Assembly: GCA_027596035.1 (NCBI GenBank)
Contig: JADGJA010000501.1
Location: forward strand, 1-16,767
Length of the DNA stretch: 16,767 nucleotides
Reading direction: 5' to 3'
From: Thoreauomyces humboldtii
Lineage: Eukaryota; Chytridiomycota; Chytridiomycetes; Spizellomycetales; Powellomycetaceae
The translations under genes and the position numbers were made by a program. Below, piece by piece: positions 1 to 8,816 of the stretch (within the stretch, counting starts at the first letter, position 1; every line of letters starts with the position of its first letter). A model generated the notes under the pieces. The model ran no database searches and had not been told where the DNA came from. It was given only the letters and a program-made list of their open reading frames with translations.

Positions 1-431
1 GAGCGTGGGAACGAGAGACCTCTGCAAGAATGCTGTTGGTTCGAGGGGGGAGTGCGAACAGAAGCAGGCAGCAGCAGCAGGAGCAATGCGAGGGAAGAAA
101 AAAGTCACCAACACCCAACTGTACTCTCTACTTCTCTCTCTCTGTCTCTCTCTACGGGTATTATGCCACAGATGCAGCCGTGTAGGCAAATTGCTGAAAC
201 CGAAAGGAGAAGAGACCGGCCCCCCGGGCCCCCGTGTGTGTGGGAGGGCAAGAAACGCACGGAGGCGGCTTTGTACCACCACCCGCACCTTCTTTTCTTC
301 GACGCCCCCGCGGTTGGTTCCACGGTGATCTTCATCTTCATCCCGTCCATCAAGGACCGGCCACAGGACTGCGGCAAGAGCAGTTACAGCAGATGGGATG
401 AACGTGATCCAAAAATGAGGTGATATTATCA
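1..431. other. Left-edge region without a convincing gene
   Basis: This stretch lies beyond the stop codon of the leftward WD40 gene and should hold its 3' untranslated end. It has a pyrimidine tract (about 128-153) like the CT tracts that precede start codons at the right end of the window. An ATG at 163 opens an 86-codon frame to 423, but its translation is compositionally odd and resembles nothing I know. A short run of GCA triplets sits near 66-82. I would not annotate a gene here. Confidence 0.5.
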
Positions 432-3400
432 TTACATGTACATGCGAATCATCCTGTCCAGTCCGGCGGCGACTAGCACCTTACGAGCGATAACACGATG
501 ATCGCCCGCTCTCGAGTTCTCAGTGGCCGCAATCCACTTGCAAACGGCCACGTCCACCCCGGCCGACTCGACGCGGTCGGCCCTCGCAGTGTGCAGCTTC
601 CACACGACGATGCCTCCTCCTCCTGACTCTGAACGGGAGGTGGACGACGAGGACTGATCCCTGTCCTTCTTGACGCGTCCCTTGACGTCCCACGTCCCGC
701 AATAGACCCACCCTCCGCATGGACTGAACTGGCCGTCCACGCGCGTCCCCGTCGGGATGGCGCGGGACTGATAGATCTTGACGGTCGTCTCGGTGAGGAG
801 GTTGACGAGACGCAGCTGGTTGTCGCAGGATATGAGAACGTACGCGTCATGCACGGGGTGGGCCGCCAGCGCAGTGATCGGCGTCTTGTTGTCCCGAAGA
901 TCCTTCATCTGGATGGTGTGCAGCAGGGTTGCGGTGCGCAGACGGTAGATGCGGATTGAGTAGCTGAGACTGGCAACGAGCTTCATCTGAGCCGGGTCGG
1001 TTGCGCTGCCAACGAAGATAAAGCTAGTGAAGGGCTCGTTGGCGTGAACAGAGGATGTCGGTGTCAGATCGTCCTCATTAAGAGCGAAGATCTTGATGGA
1101 CTGATCGCCAGAACATGTCGCAGCGCGATCCGAAGCAACAGCAAGCGACCCGGGCGCTGCGGCTCCGGCTGATGACGGAACAAACGCAGTTCTAAATATG
1201 ATTCGAGTGTGCATCTTCTTCCAAGAGCGCAAAAGAGTTCCAGACCTCCACTCCCAGAGCTTGACGTCAAACTCCATGTCGGCAGACAACAAGAGGCGCG
1301 GATCGTCGGGGTGAAAAGCTAAGCAGGTGATCGGTTTCGAGGTAGCATTGTCAAGGTGAGCCAGAAGAGTGCCACGGCGAACATCCCATAGTGAGATGCG
1401 GCGGTCGCTGCGATCATGGCTCCCGGCAGTCGCTGCAATGACTTCGCCAGTTTCAGGAACACATGTAACGTCCAGAGCGCGGATTTCGTTCATGACCGGC
1501 CCGCAAGTAGAAGCTAAAGCAAAATCCGCCGATGACAGCTGGACCGGCTGAGGTGGCATATCCGCATCGTTCTTCCCGTGAACCGAGAAGTGCGATGCGC
1601 CGCTAGCTCGGTCGTGCTCATCGCTAAGCCCCGCTCTGGATCCACGTCTGCCTTTGCGATTTGGTTCTGCAGATGTTTGGCGTTGCGATACTCCCTGCGC
1701 CGAATCTGTGATACCTTCTATTGTGGCAGGATTAGCATCGAAGGGAGGTCGTTGTGTCTTGTCGTTTGTTTGATTTGACTGCTGAACGGTGTTACGCCTT
1801 TGCTCTGCAGGTTTGACTACCAAAGCTGAAACGTCCGATGTTGAACCGATGGCAGCGCTGCCTTCCCGCTTACCACCGGAAGTTGGCTGAGATTTCGGCG
1901 CCTTGACTTTCCTTGCGACGAAGCCACTTGATCGCGTCACGCGAGACGCGCGAGAATCCTCATGTTCTACAAGATAGCTACGAACGCCTTGCCAGGTAGA
2001 GTAACTGTCGTACATGACAGGTAGCGACAGGTCGCTAGGAGCATCCGAGGGAGCTTCATCGAAGGCGGCATCGCAAAAGAACTCGCCAAGAGCCCGCGCA
2101 AAAAGAGGCCCTGTATGTTCGGCATCCGGATCCGCAGTTGCAAGGTGACTCCGTCGCCACAGGCGGGCCGCACCCCAGAAGCCTTCGAATTCTCGAACCC
2201 AATCGAGACCGGCGTACGGGTTGGTCTCGCCGGGTAGCCCACTGCCTTGCCCATCGATCAGATCCCCGAGTAGGTTGAGGTCGCGGATGAACCATTCCCC
2301 TCGTCCTCTGCTCGTTCCAGCTCGTTCCCGTTCAACTTTCGGCCGAAGTATTCCATTCAACACCTTCGATGCAGCTGCGACCTCTTCTATTTGAATCAAA
2401 TAGATACAGAGATATTTCGTAAGAACATAGAGCAGATCTTCGAAAGCGGCGTTAAGTCGCGGCCTACGGCTCGGTGCATCAGCAGGGTCCAGTTCGATGG
2501 ACATGACGTCTTCAGCAAGTTGAACTGCTTCTGCGAAGCGGCGAGTCTGAAGGCGATCCCACAGCATAGTGCGCCTTGCCGAAAGGCTGCATGGAGAAGC
2601 CTCCGCGATCAGCGCACGGCAGCTTCCCGTAAGAGCATTTGCATCGAAGTAACGTGCAAAAACGTGCAGAGCGAGATGTGGGGGCAGCGGGGATTGCGAA
2701 ACATCGTATTCAGCTTTGACGATTCGTCGGATCAAAAGGGCCTGCTCTGCATTTGCAGTTTGAGATCTGTGAAGTTCACTTTGAAGCTCTTTCACTTGCG
2801 CCATGAGGATCTTCTCCCGTTCCGAAGAGCCATCTCCAGACCTTGTGCGAGGTTTATGCAGCTCTGCAGCCGCAGCGATACTAGTCGGTTCTGCAGTATC
2901 ACCGCTTTCCGAATGGCGAAGAGTTTCTGCCTTTGCACGCAAGTTCTTCTCAGAGTCCGTCTGGGCACTGCCGCTGTGTATTGCTTCAGCGTTTGCTCGC
3001 TTAAAACAATCTTCCGGATCGTTTGCTTCGGAACAAATATGAGACTTCCTGACTACGGGTAAAGTTGATCGACGATGGGCAGGCGTGCTGCTCGGCACCT
3101 TAGTGACAGGCGTCTCAGGAAAGCTAGATGGAGCAACATCATGTTCCGGTGTCACCGAAACGGGTTCCGCTGGCGGTTCCCGCTGTAGAAGTGATTGCAT
3201 CGCCGATGAGGAGTTGCGCAACCGTAGCCGCTTTGACCGAGCAGACTCTTTCTCAGTCTTAACGTCCTGAAGTTCAGCTTCATGAGCGGAGTAGTGGTCA
3301 TCTATCGAAGCGGTGGCGGGAGGCTCGCCAGAAGGCTCCCGCTCTCTAGCACCGGGCTCAGCAGGTCCTCCTTGTCGCACCAGAGACCTCACGCGTTGCA

Positions 3401-4166
3401 TCTCGCTAGCCCGGTCAGGAGTACCATCCCACCATCCGCTCCGTTTCTTACGAAGACTTGGCGGTGTATCCGCCCTGCCCTCTTGCCCCGCAGCACGAGG
3501 CGCTAGAGGAGAACTAGAGCGGGCGATTTGATGTTCCCCCGGTTCCAGAGCGTTCACGTTCTGCTGTGAATCGTGCGCGATCCTGTCCTCTCCTTTACGA
3601 TCAGCTTCCCTTGCGTGTGCTGGCGCGGGACCAAGCTCCGACGACGTTAAGCTTTCGGTCGAAGGCCCGAGTCCTGTGGATGGCTGCGTTCCTTTCAGCC
3701 ACTCCCACCCGCTTCTTCTTCGGAGGTGCCGAGAGCTGGCTTTCTTGGCAGGTACGTTCGGCCCGTCAGATTCTACGGCAAGTCGTGCGGCTGCTAGATC
3801 ATCGACGCTTTCAGGTACTTCAGCAATCGCCAGTTCCTCAGACGCTCCTCGGCTGCGTCTCCTACTCTGCTCCTGGCGTCCCGCCAGTGCGGATAAAGGG
3901 TTTGCGAGATCGAACCCCAGGCCTAATTGCAAAGGACCTGTGCGAGAATGTGACCGCCTCAAGAAGGGCGCTACTGGCGGGAGTGGGCTTGCAACCGAAG
4001 GCTGCACTGGCTGGTCCGCCGTTCGAGCATCGTCAGCAGAAGGACGTGCAGGAGGGGCTCTTACGTGCACGGAGGCGACAAGCGAGCCTCCGCTACGTAC
4101 GGGTGGCAGGGAGTTGGTGGTCGTGCTGTTGGACTGTAAACTTCTGACGGCAGCGGCGGACATCAA
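432..4166 (-). CDS. WD40-repeat protein with long disordered N-terminus and central coiled coil
   Basis: Single uninterrupted frame of 1244 residues, starting Met-Met and ending in TAA. Roughly residues 1-440 are Ser/Arg/Pro-rich and probably disordered. A predicted coiled coil follows near 455-492 (EREKILMAQVKELQSEL). About 500-720 is helical and reminiscent of the CTLH-type helical regions that precede WD40 propellers in LisH-CTLH-WD proteins such as WDR47. About 740-870 is low complexity. The last ~370 residues carry WD40-like blades, with motifs such as RRISLWD, PITCLAFHPDD, FDVKLWEW and a closing DRMIRMYM. WD40 propellers are protein-interaction platforms, so a scaffold role is likely but the partner is unknown. 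The N-terminus has two copies of an RSGW motif (residues 150-158 and 241-249). The gene is divergent from the CYB5D1 homologue. I could not name an orthologue. Confidence 0.9.
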   Translation of the reverse strand: MMSAAAVRSLQSNSTTTNSLPPVRSGGSLVASVHVRAPPARPSADDARTADQPVQPSVASPLPPVAPFLRRSHSRTGPLQLGLGFDLANPLSALAGRQEQSRRRSRGASEELAIAEVPESVDDLAAARLAVESDGPNVPAKKASSRHLRRRSGWEWLKGTQPSTGLGPSTESLTSSELGPAPAHAREADRKGEDRIAHDSQQNVNALEPGEHQIARSSSPLAPRAAGQEGRADTPPSLRKKRSGWWDGTPDRASEMQRVRSLVRQGGPAEPGAREREPSGEPPATASIDDHYSAHEAELQDVKTEKESARSKRLRLRNSSSAMQSLLQREPPAEPVSVTPEHDVAPSSFPETPVTKVPSSTPAHRRSTLPVVRKSHICSEANDPEDCFKRANAEAIHSGSAQTDSEKNLRAKAETLRHSESGDTAEPTSIAAAAELHKPRTRSGDGSSEREKILMAQVKELQSELHRSQTANAEQALLIRRIVKAEYDVSQSPLPPHLALHVFARYFDANALTGSCRALIAEASPCSLSARRTMLWDRLQTRRFAEAVQLAEDVMSIELDPADAPSRRPRLNAAFEDLLYVLTKYLCIYLIQIEEVAAASKVLNGILRPKVERERAGTSRGRGEWFIRDLNLLGDLIDGQGSGLPGETNPYAGLDWVREFEGFWGAARLWRRSHLATADPDAEHTGPLFARALGEFFCDAAFDEAPSDAPSDLSLPVMYDSYSTWQGVRSYLVEHEDSRASRVTRSSGFVARKVKAPKSQPTSGGKREGSAAIGSTSDVSALVVKPAEQRRNTVQQSNQTNDKTQRPPFDANPATIEGITDSAQGVSQRQTSAEPNRKGRRGSRAGLSDEHDRASGASHFSVHGKNDADMPPQPVQLSSADFALASTCGPVMNEIRALDVTCVPETGEVIAATAGSHDRSDRRISLWDVRRGTLLAHLDNATSKPITCLAFHPDDPRLLLSADMEFDVKLWEWRSGTLLRSWKKMHTRIIFRTAFVPSSAGAAAPGSLAVASDRAATCSGDQSIKIFALNEDDLTPTSSVHANEPFTSFIFVGSATDPAQMKLVASLSYSIRIYRLRTATLLHTIQMKDLRDNKTPITALAAHPVHDAYVLISCDNQLRLVNLLTETTVKIYQSRAIPTGTRVDGQFSPCGGWVYCGTWDVKGRVKKDRDQSSSSTSRSESGGGGIVVWKLHTARADRVESAGVDVAVCKWIAATENSRAGDHRVIARKVLVAAGLDRMIRMYM

Positions 4167-4448
4167 CCAGGAGGAAAAAGCAATCGTCTACTGATATCAC
4201 AACGGTCTTGTACGGGTCAAGTTGTTGTTGAATTGCTCAAAGGTGTCGTCGGCATTTCGGCGAGCTCGGGAGATGGAGCCCCAGATTTCCACGGGCACTT
4301 TGCTCCTCGCTCTCTGCTGCTCTGGCCGGGCTCTGGCTGCTGCTCACTTCTCTTCGACAGCTCCTTTACCAGCGTTCTGTGACTCCCGCACGCAGCTCCG
4401 CATCGATTCTTCTCGGGTGTCTTCTTCCTGCGGCAGGAAGGTGCGGGT

Positions 4449-5337
4449 GTGCTAGCTGGGTCGCTGGGGGCTGAAGACCGGTACTTTACTCCAGCCGAAG
4501 TGGAGCTGCACAACGCGGTCGATGACTGCTGGCTCTCTTGGCTCGGATACGTTTACGACCTTCGTCCGCTCGTCGACAGCAAACGAGGGGATCCCCTTCT
4601 CGGCCTCATCTTGAAGAACGCCGGAAAGGACATCTCTCATTGGTTCGACAAACGGAATGGAGACGTGCGTTACATAGGAGAATCCCTTCGGCCGTTTGCT
4701 ACATGATTGCCCTTTTCTCATCTCAAAGTTTCTTTCTCTCTTCCGGGTGACAAAAAGCTGAAGTCCCAGACGAATCCACTCACGGAATGCGAGACGCCCT
4801 ACACGCCCGAAGGTCGCTTCCTCCACGTCCCTCCCCCGTTCCCCCTGTCGGACTGGTCCGACTCTGTCGACTCCGAGTCGGGATCGCCGTGGTGGCTCGA
4901 CAAGGACACGTACTGCGTCGGTCGACTGTCCCAGAAGACGCGTCGGATCCGAGTCGTCAACACGCTCACCCGGGACGAGCACGGGCTGGAGGTGGCTTCG
5001 GAGGAGAAGCTCTCAGCCGTCCAGGACCGCTACCTGGCGTTCAACGGCCACGCCAAGGGGTACATGAGGAAGAGGCAGGGACAGCTGTTGGACATGTCGA
5101 GGACGTTGGCGGAGAACGGACTTCCCGACGAGTCGACCCAGTTCGAGAGCGTGGGGATCGACGAGGATGCGTGGCTACCCGGCCGTGCATCTGTATTTCA
5201 GGTGCGAGTTGCCACACAACACTCACATACACACAAAACCACCTCGGTGACCTTTTGTTCCGTACATGCACGTCACATTTTTACTGATGCTTGCGTCTGT
5301 CCATCTTTTGCGCAGCGATGATCTCACGGTGGCCTGA
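4449..5337 (+). CDS. CYB5D1: CYB5D1-like ciliary cytochrome b5-domain protein (frameshift; 5' end unresolved)
   Basis: Three exons: about 4449-4664, 4758-5201 and 5316-5337. Intron 1 (4665-4757) and intron 2 (5202-5315) are GT-AG. The translation follows animal CYB5D1 along its length: RYFTPAEVELHN, KDISHWFD, YTPEGRFLHVPP, VGRLSQKTRRIRVVNTLT and a C-terminal DDLTVA. Total is about 226 residues, against about 228 in human. As in the animal protein, the classical HPGG haem motif is not evident while the His of ISHWFD is kept. CYB5D1 is reported as a radial-spoke-associated protein of motile cilia, which implies a flagellated stage. Near 5178-5190 one extra base in CCCGGCC breaks the frame; without it the exon ends VHLYFS and splices into DDLTVA. 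The frame is open back to 4383 but has no ATG, so the true start lies upstream, perhaps at ATG 4273 through an intron. Confidence 0.9.
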
Positions 5338-5390
5338 ACCTTTCCTTTTGAATATAGTACTTTGGGGCCAACGAGAAGAGTGTCGCAGCG

Positions 5391-6446
5391 TCAGGTCAGC
5401 TTGTCCTTTTTCTTAATGTTCCCAGCTTTAGAGCTGGCGCCTCTTCCCTTCTCTGCGGGCTTCCACGTCTGGTCTCCGATCATGCTGGCCGGCGTGAGGC
5501 CCCGAGGCACCAGACGGGCACCGGGCGGCATGGTCGGCGGCATCATCTCGGGTCTCGGTGGACCGAGAAGCGGGTTGCCCAAGTGCTTGCGGATGAGCAA
5601 GACCTTGATCCAACCGACCAGGACGGTCATGACGGTAAGAGTCGTGCAGATGCGCGTCAAGGTCCTCCTCGCGACTCCGACGCGGGGTACCACCGCGATG
5701 ACGGGGGTCAAGGCGCTTTCCGCCGGCCACCCTGGCAGGTCGGGATCGTACAGCGAGATGGACGCAGTGAGAAGGATGTTCTCCAACCATTGGACGACGA
5801 GTACGAACACCGGGAGAGTGTTCAGCAGGACTGCTGACCACGTCCGATCCGGCATGACGTCCTGCTCGGCGGTGGGGACTGACGGAAGCGGGAGCGTGGG
5901 TAGGTCGGCAGCGGGTTTCGTTGGCAGCGGTGCGTCCGGTCGAGCAGTGTCGAGCGTGGGCTTCTTTGCGACCTCCTTGCCTTCGTCGTGCACGGTGTCC
6001 TCAGCGTACACCAGGGGAAGGCACAGTCCGGAAACCAACATGGATGTGAACACGGTCCAGGCGAATTGGACTGGCAACTCGAGGAGGAAGCAGAACGCAG
6101 TCCATCGCCTTCCCGTCGAGCCCGAGTGATCGAAGTGGGCTCCGAGGTCAGAAAATGTGTAAACAGGGCGTGCTCCGGGTAACGATCGCAGATGGTCCGG
6201 GGTGGTGGTGGGGAACGATGCGTGCACTTTCCCCTCAGCCCACGAGAGTGTCATAAGCCCGATCGTGTAGAGAAGTATGAGGAAGCCAAACTCTCTGGAA
6301 CGCGGTGAGAAGCTGACCAGCCGTGCTGATAGTTTACGTAGCAACATGTCTCGTCGAAGGTTTGCATGTTGACCGAGGCAGCTCGAGTCCGGGCTTACCA
6401 GGTATGTCGACGTTGTGGTGGCTGTGTACGCCATGTCAAACGTCAC
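5391..6446 (-). CDS. Multi-pass membrane protein of unknown family
   Basis: A 351-residue frame with about four hydrophobic segments: near 52-68 (FGFLILLYTIGLMTL), 113-140 (FCFLLELPVQFAWTVF...), 205-230 (VLLNTLPVFVLVVQW) and 270-288 (TVMTVLVGWIKVLL). The loop between segments 2 and 3 is Pro/Asp/Lys-rich. The C-terminus ends in a basic Lys-rich tail (IKKKDKLT). I do not recognise the family. The start is uncertain: Met1, Met5 and Met34 (about 6347) are all possible. A good-looking splice donor (GTAAGC) sits about 48 nt into the frame, so the first 33 residues may be 5' UTR or intron. The gene is tail-to-tail with the CYB5D1 homologue, with 53 nt between stop codons. Its 5' end abuts the truncated dehydrogenase relic on the other strand. 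Confidence 0.65.
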   Translation of the reverse strand: MTFDMAYTATTTSTYLVSPDSSCLGQHANLRRDMLLRKLSARLVSFSPRSREFGFLILLYTIGLMTLSWAEGKVHASFPTTTPDHLRSLPGARPVYTFSDLGAHFDHSGSTGRRWTAFCFLLELPVQFAWTVFTSMLVSGLCLPLVYAEDTVHDEGKEVAKKPTLDTARPDAPLPTKPAADLPTLPLPSVPTAEQDVMPDRTWSAVLLNTLPVFVLVVQWLENILLTASISLYDPDLPGWPAESALTPVIAVVPRVGVARRTLTRICTTLTVMTVLVGWIKVLLIRKHLGNPLLGPPRPEMMPPTMPPGARLVPRGLTPASMIGDQTWKPAEKGRGASSKAGNIKKKDKLT

Positions 6447-6460
6447 GCGTAAAGTCGCAT

Positions 6461-6934
6461 CGTGGGTGCAGCATCGTGCGTGCCGGTCGCAACAAGGCGG
6501 TCTTCGACGAGCACCTCAAGGCGGGTGCAGGGAACGGCGGGGTGGATGACATCGTCTGCCTCGGCGACGGGGACGACAAGGTCAAGGAGGCCGTCACACG
6601 GACGTCATCCTGGACTTCCTGTGGGGAGTTCCCGCAAAGGTGTGCATGAAGGCCATCCTGAAGGCCAGGAAGACGGGCGAGAAGCTGCTCCGGAGCCATG
6701 GCCGCTGCAGAGCTCGCCCTCCCGGCGCCTTGGCTTCGATCTCAAAACTTCTTCATCTACGGCAGTGGACTGGGTCCTCAGTCCAACGAGGTCATGCACA
6801 AACACCTTTCCGACCTCATCGTCCACCTCGCCGACAAGTCCCTGAGCCTGTCTGTCAACGCCATGCCTCTGAAGGACTGCGAGGCTGGCTGGGACGCCGA
6901 CAATGGCGACGGTCGTCTTGTCTTTGTGCTCTGA
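6461..6934 (+). pseudogene. Truncated, frameshifted medium-chain dehydrogenase/reductase (zinc-type alcohol dehydrogenase/quinone oxidoreductase family)
   Basis: The translation matches only the C-terminal half of the MDR superfamily: IVRAGRN with GVDDIVCLGDGDD, then DVILDFLWGVPAK, then AELALPAPWLRSQN, IYGSGLG and a final DGRLVFVL before TGA. In intact members these follow the dinucleotide-binding GxGxxG helix and end the protein. Here the N-terminal catalytic domain and the start of the Rossmann fold are missing; upstream DNA is occupied by the 5' end of the opposite-strand membrane-protein gene. The frame changes twice, near 6596-6601 and 6691-6697, and the shifts compensate, so both ends are in one frame and the middle ~100 nt in another. 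It lacks the catalytic half, so it is unlikely to make an enzyme. Alternative: a real gene with an unrecognised upstream exon plus assembly indels. Confidence 0.75.
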
Positions 6935-7145
6935 GCGGCTCCCCTCCTCCTCCTTTCCCTTGCTAGTAGTGCATCCCTTGATCTTTTCATTCCTTCTTTT
7001 CATTTGAATCATATGCTGCATCTGAACCCTCCTCGAAGATCACCAGTTGCACTCGTTGGGTTTTGTTTTACGGTGGTCGATTTCACAGACAAGAAACCGC
7101 GTTTCTCCACGCCCTACGCCAGCGCGGAGGCAGAGACAAGACCGT

Positions 7146-8816
7146 CTATCTTTTGTAAAGTACCTGGAAAACAGATGGAATCTGATGGAGCAGCGCCGCT
7201 CTGTTGAACATCTGACGGTCAACAATGCTTTCAAGGGACATTTGTTTGTTACACAAAGACAAGGTCACTTACCGGATCGTCGATACAACCCCCTCGTAGT
7301 CTTCGAGGTTGCCGCAATCAACCCGAACCTGCACCGTCTCAGGGACGTACGAGTCCGGCGGATGTTCTTGGTACGCCGTCGTGGACTGCATGAAGAGTTC
7401 TGGCGGGACATCCGGATAGTCTTCCGACAGATGGACTGCGTGACGCAAATTTCGGACCCGGTAAGCCAATGATGCAAGTTCATGTCCAAAAAAAAAAGAA
7501 AGGATATTTGCTTACGATTGACCAGTGCGCCGGTTGTGAGCGCTTTTCGTTTATCAAAAGGCGAAGAAGTGCCTGGAATGTGTGGCACTGGGACCTCGAA
7601 ATAGAATGATGCATAGAGATGGGCTTCGTCGTCGTATTCAATAACATGCCTATCAATTTTCGAGATGTTCAGCAACATGCTCGGTAACTCCGCTTTCATG
7701 AAGGCAACTCACGATCGGAAGGCATTGACGATGGCCAACAGGAAATCTTTTCGTCTTGATTGGAGCGACGCTATCTGGTCCTGCGTGGCAGCGAGATAGT
7801 TTTCCACGCTCAAGACATAATCCAGGAGCGTGCTCTCGCGCGGGTACTCTGGAGGCTACTCTAATATGTCAGCACGCGAGGCAACCATCAGATGTGTGGG
7901 AATAACGGCTTGATCGCACGCACCGTTCCCGTGTACAGGTTCTCCCACTCGACTGGAATCTCAACTCGTTTGTCAATCCGACGCACTTGACCGTCTCTAA
8001 CTGTAAACTTGATAGTGATCCAGACTGGAAAGCAGACTCGTATCAGGATTTATGCAGCAGAGATACTGCCTCAGCGTTTTGAGCTCACTGATGGGACCGT
8101 CACGCCGCTGCCCTCTTTCGTTGCCCTGGACGTTATTCCCGAGGACAGGAACCAACGGCGTTTCGTCTGGTGGTATAGTGGCCGGAAGGCGAATGGTCAC
8201 TTTCGCATCGCGCGATGAGGCATCCGCTGGATCCAAGGCGCACTCGAGACGTTCCACGTGCTCGATGCTGCTCAGATCAAAGCAAAGCGATTCTACGCCT
8301 AGCCCGGCAATCCTCTCACGCGTGTAGCGCTGAACACAAACATCTGTTAGGATGCTTCTCTCGTGTGTCTATGCACAGTGCCGGGTGTGCTTCCCAACCT
8401 GCTGATGGGATCGTAGCTGCTCCAGAACGGAAGTCAAAGCTGAAGGATCATCATACCGCCAACTCTGCAAAGCTGGAAGAGCCTCCAAAGGTGCGCGGAA
8501 GTTTGGCGTGAGGAAGAGGACGTCAGGTGGAAAGGTTAGGTCTCCAAGATCGAATACGACGCTGCCTGGTCGGGAAGGGATTCATGGTTGGCTCATGAAG
8601 TGATTCTCACTCGCAGTAATGCAAAGTCTTACACGACAGCCGAACACTTCCCAGGACCTTGATGCTAACATCGAAGCGGGTGGCTTCCCCATGTTCCGCG
8701 GAAGGCTGTGGATTCGTGATGGTGTACATGTTCCCGCAAGATTGGAGGTTATCGGCATAATGTCGAAGCGAAAGATGATACGTGTCTGCGGGCACAGTCC
8801 CTTTGCTTCGCGCCAT
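7146..8816 (-). CDS. BABAM2: BABAM2 (BRE/BRCC45) homologue, BRISC and BRCA1-A complex subunit
   Basis: Eight exons joined in phase: 8816-8633, 8565-8399, 8329-8089, 8024-7924, 7855-7713, 7649-7516, 7435-7273 and 7200-7146. They give 395 residues (human about 383). Introns are 63-80 nt and GT-AG; the donor of intron 2 is the unusual GTTGGG. Collinear similarity to animal BRE is clear: CGNMYTITN and ATRFDVSIKV near the N-terminus, LTFPPDVLFLTPNF with ALQSW (first UEV-like fold), VTIRLPATIP, LLDYVLSVENYL, SRRKDFLLAIVNAF joined to VIEYDDEAHLYASF (second UEV-like fold), YPDVPPELFMQST, and C-terminal AALLHQIPSVFQVLY. BRE is a catalytically dead UEV-type scaffold bridging MERIT40 and the BRCC36/Abraxas pair in K63-ubiquitin-specific deubiquitinase complexes. 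The start ATG at 8816 is chosen because it gives an N-terminus of family length. It lies downstream of SMPD4 on the same strand. Confidence 0.9.

Noticed and set aside
2391..3062. A 223-codon plus-strand frame inside the WD40 gene
   Set aside because: It is antisense to a 1244-codon frame with recognisable domains; its own translation is Cys/Arg/Ser-rich and resembles no protein family.
3566..4194. Two plus-strand frames of 172-193 codons opposite the WD40 N-terminus
   Set aside because: They are shadows of low-complexity Ser/Arg/Pro coding on the minus strand, with no domain signal.
5362..6129. A 255-codon plus-strand frame opposite the membrane-protein gene
   Set aside because: The minus-strand frame has coherent membrane helices, while this one is compositionally random. 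It was also checked as a possible N-terminal half of the dehydrogenase relic and shows no Rossmann motif.
7201..7272. An alternative longer BABAM2 C-terminus ending NECNW by using the CAG acceptor near 7160
   Set aside because: The acceptor at 7201 gives AALLHQIPSVFQVLY, matching the family's C-terminal helix, whereas the longer version is basic and non-conserved.
8582..8758. An alternative BABAM2 start (MPITSN...) in another frame
   Set aside because: The frame starting at 8816 gives CGNMYTITN and RFDVSIKV, which align with the animal N-terminus, and splices with a consensus GTAAGA donor.
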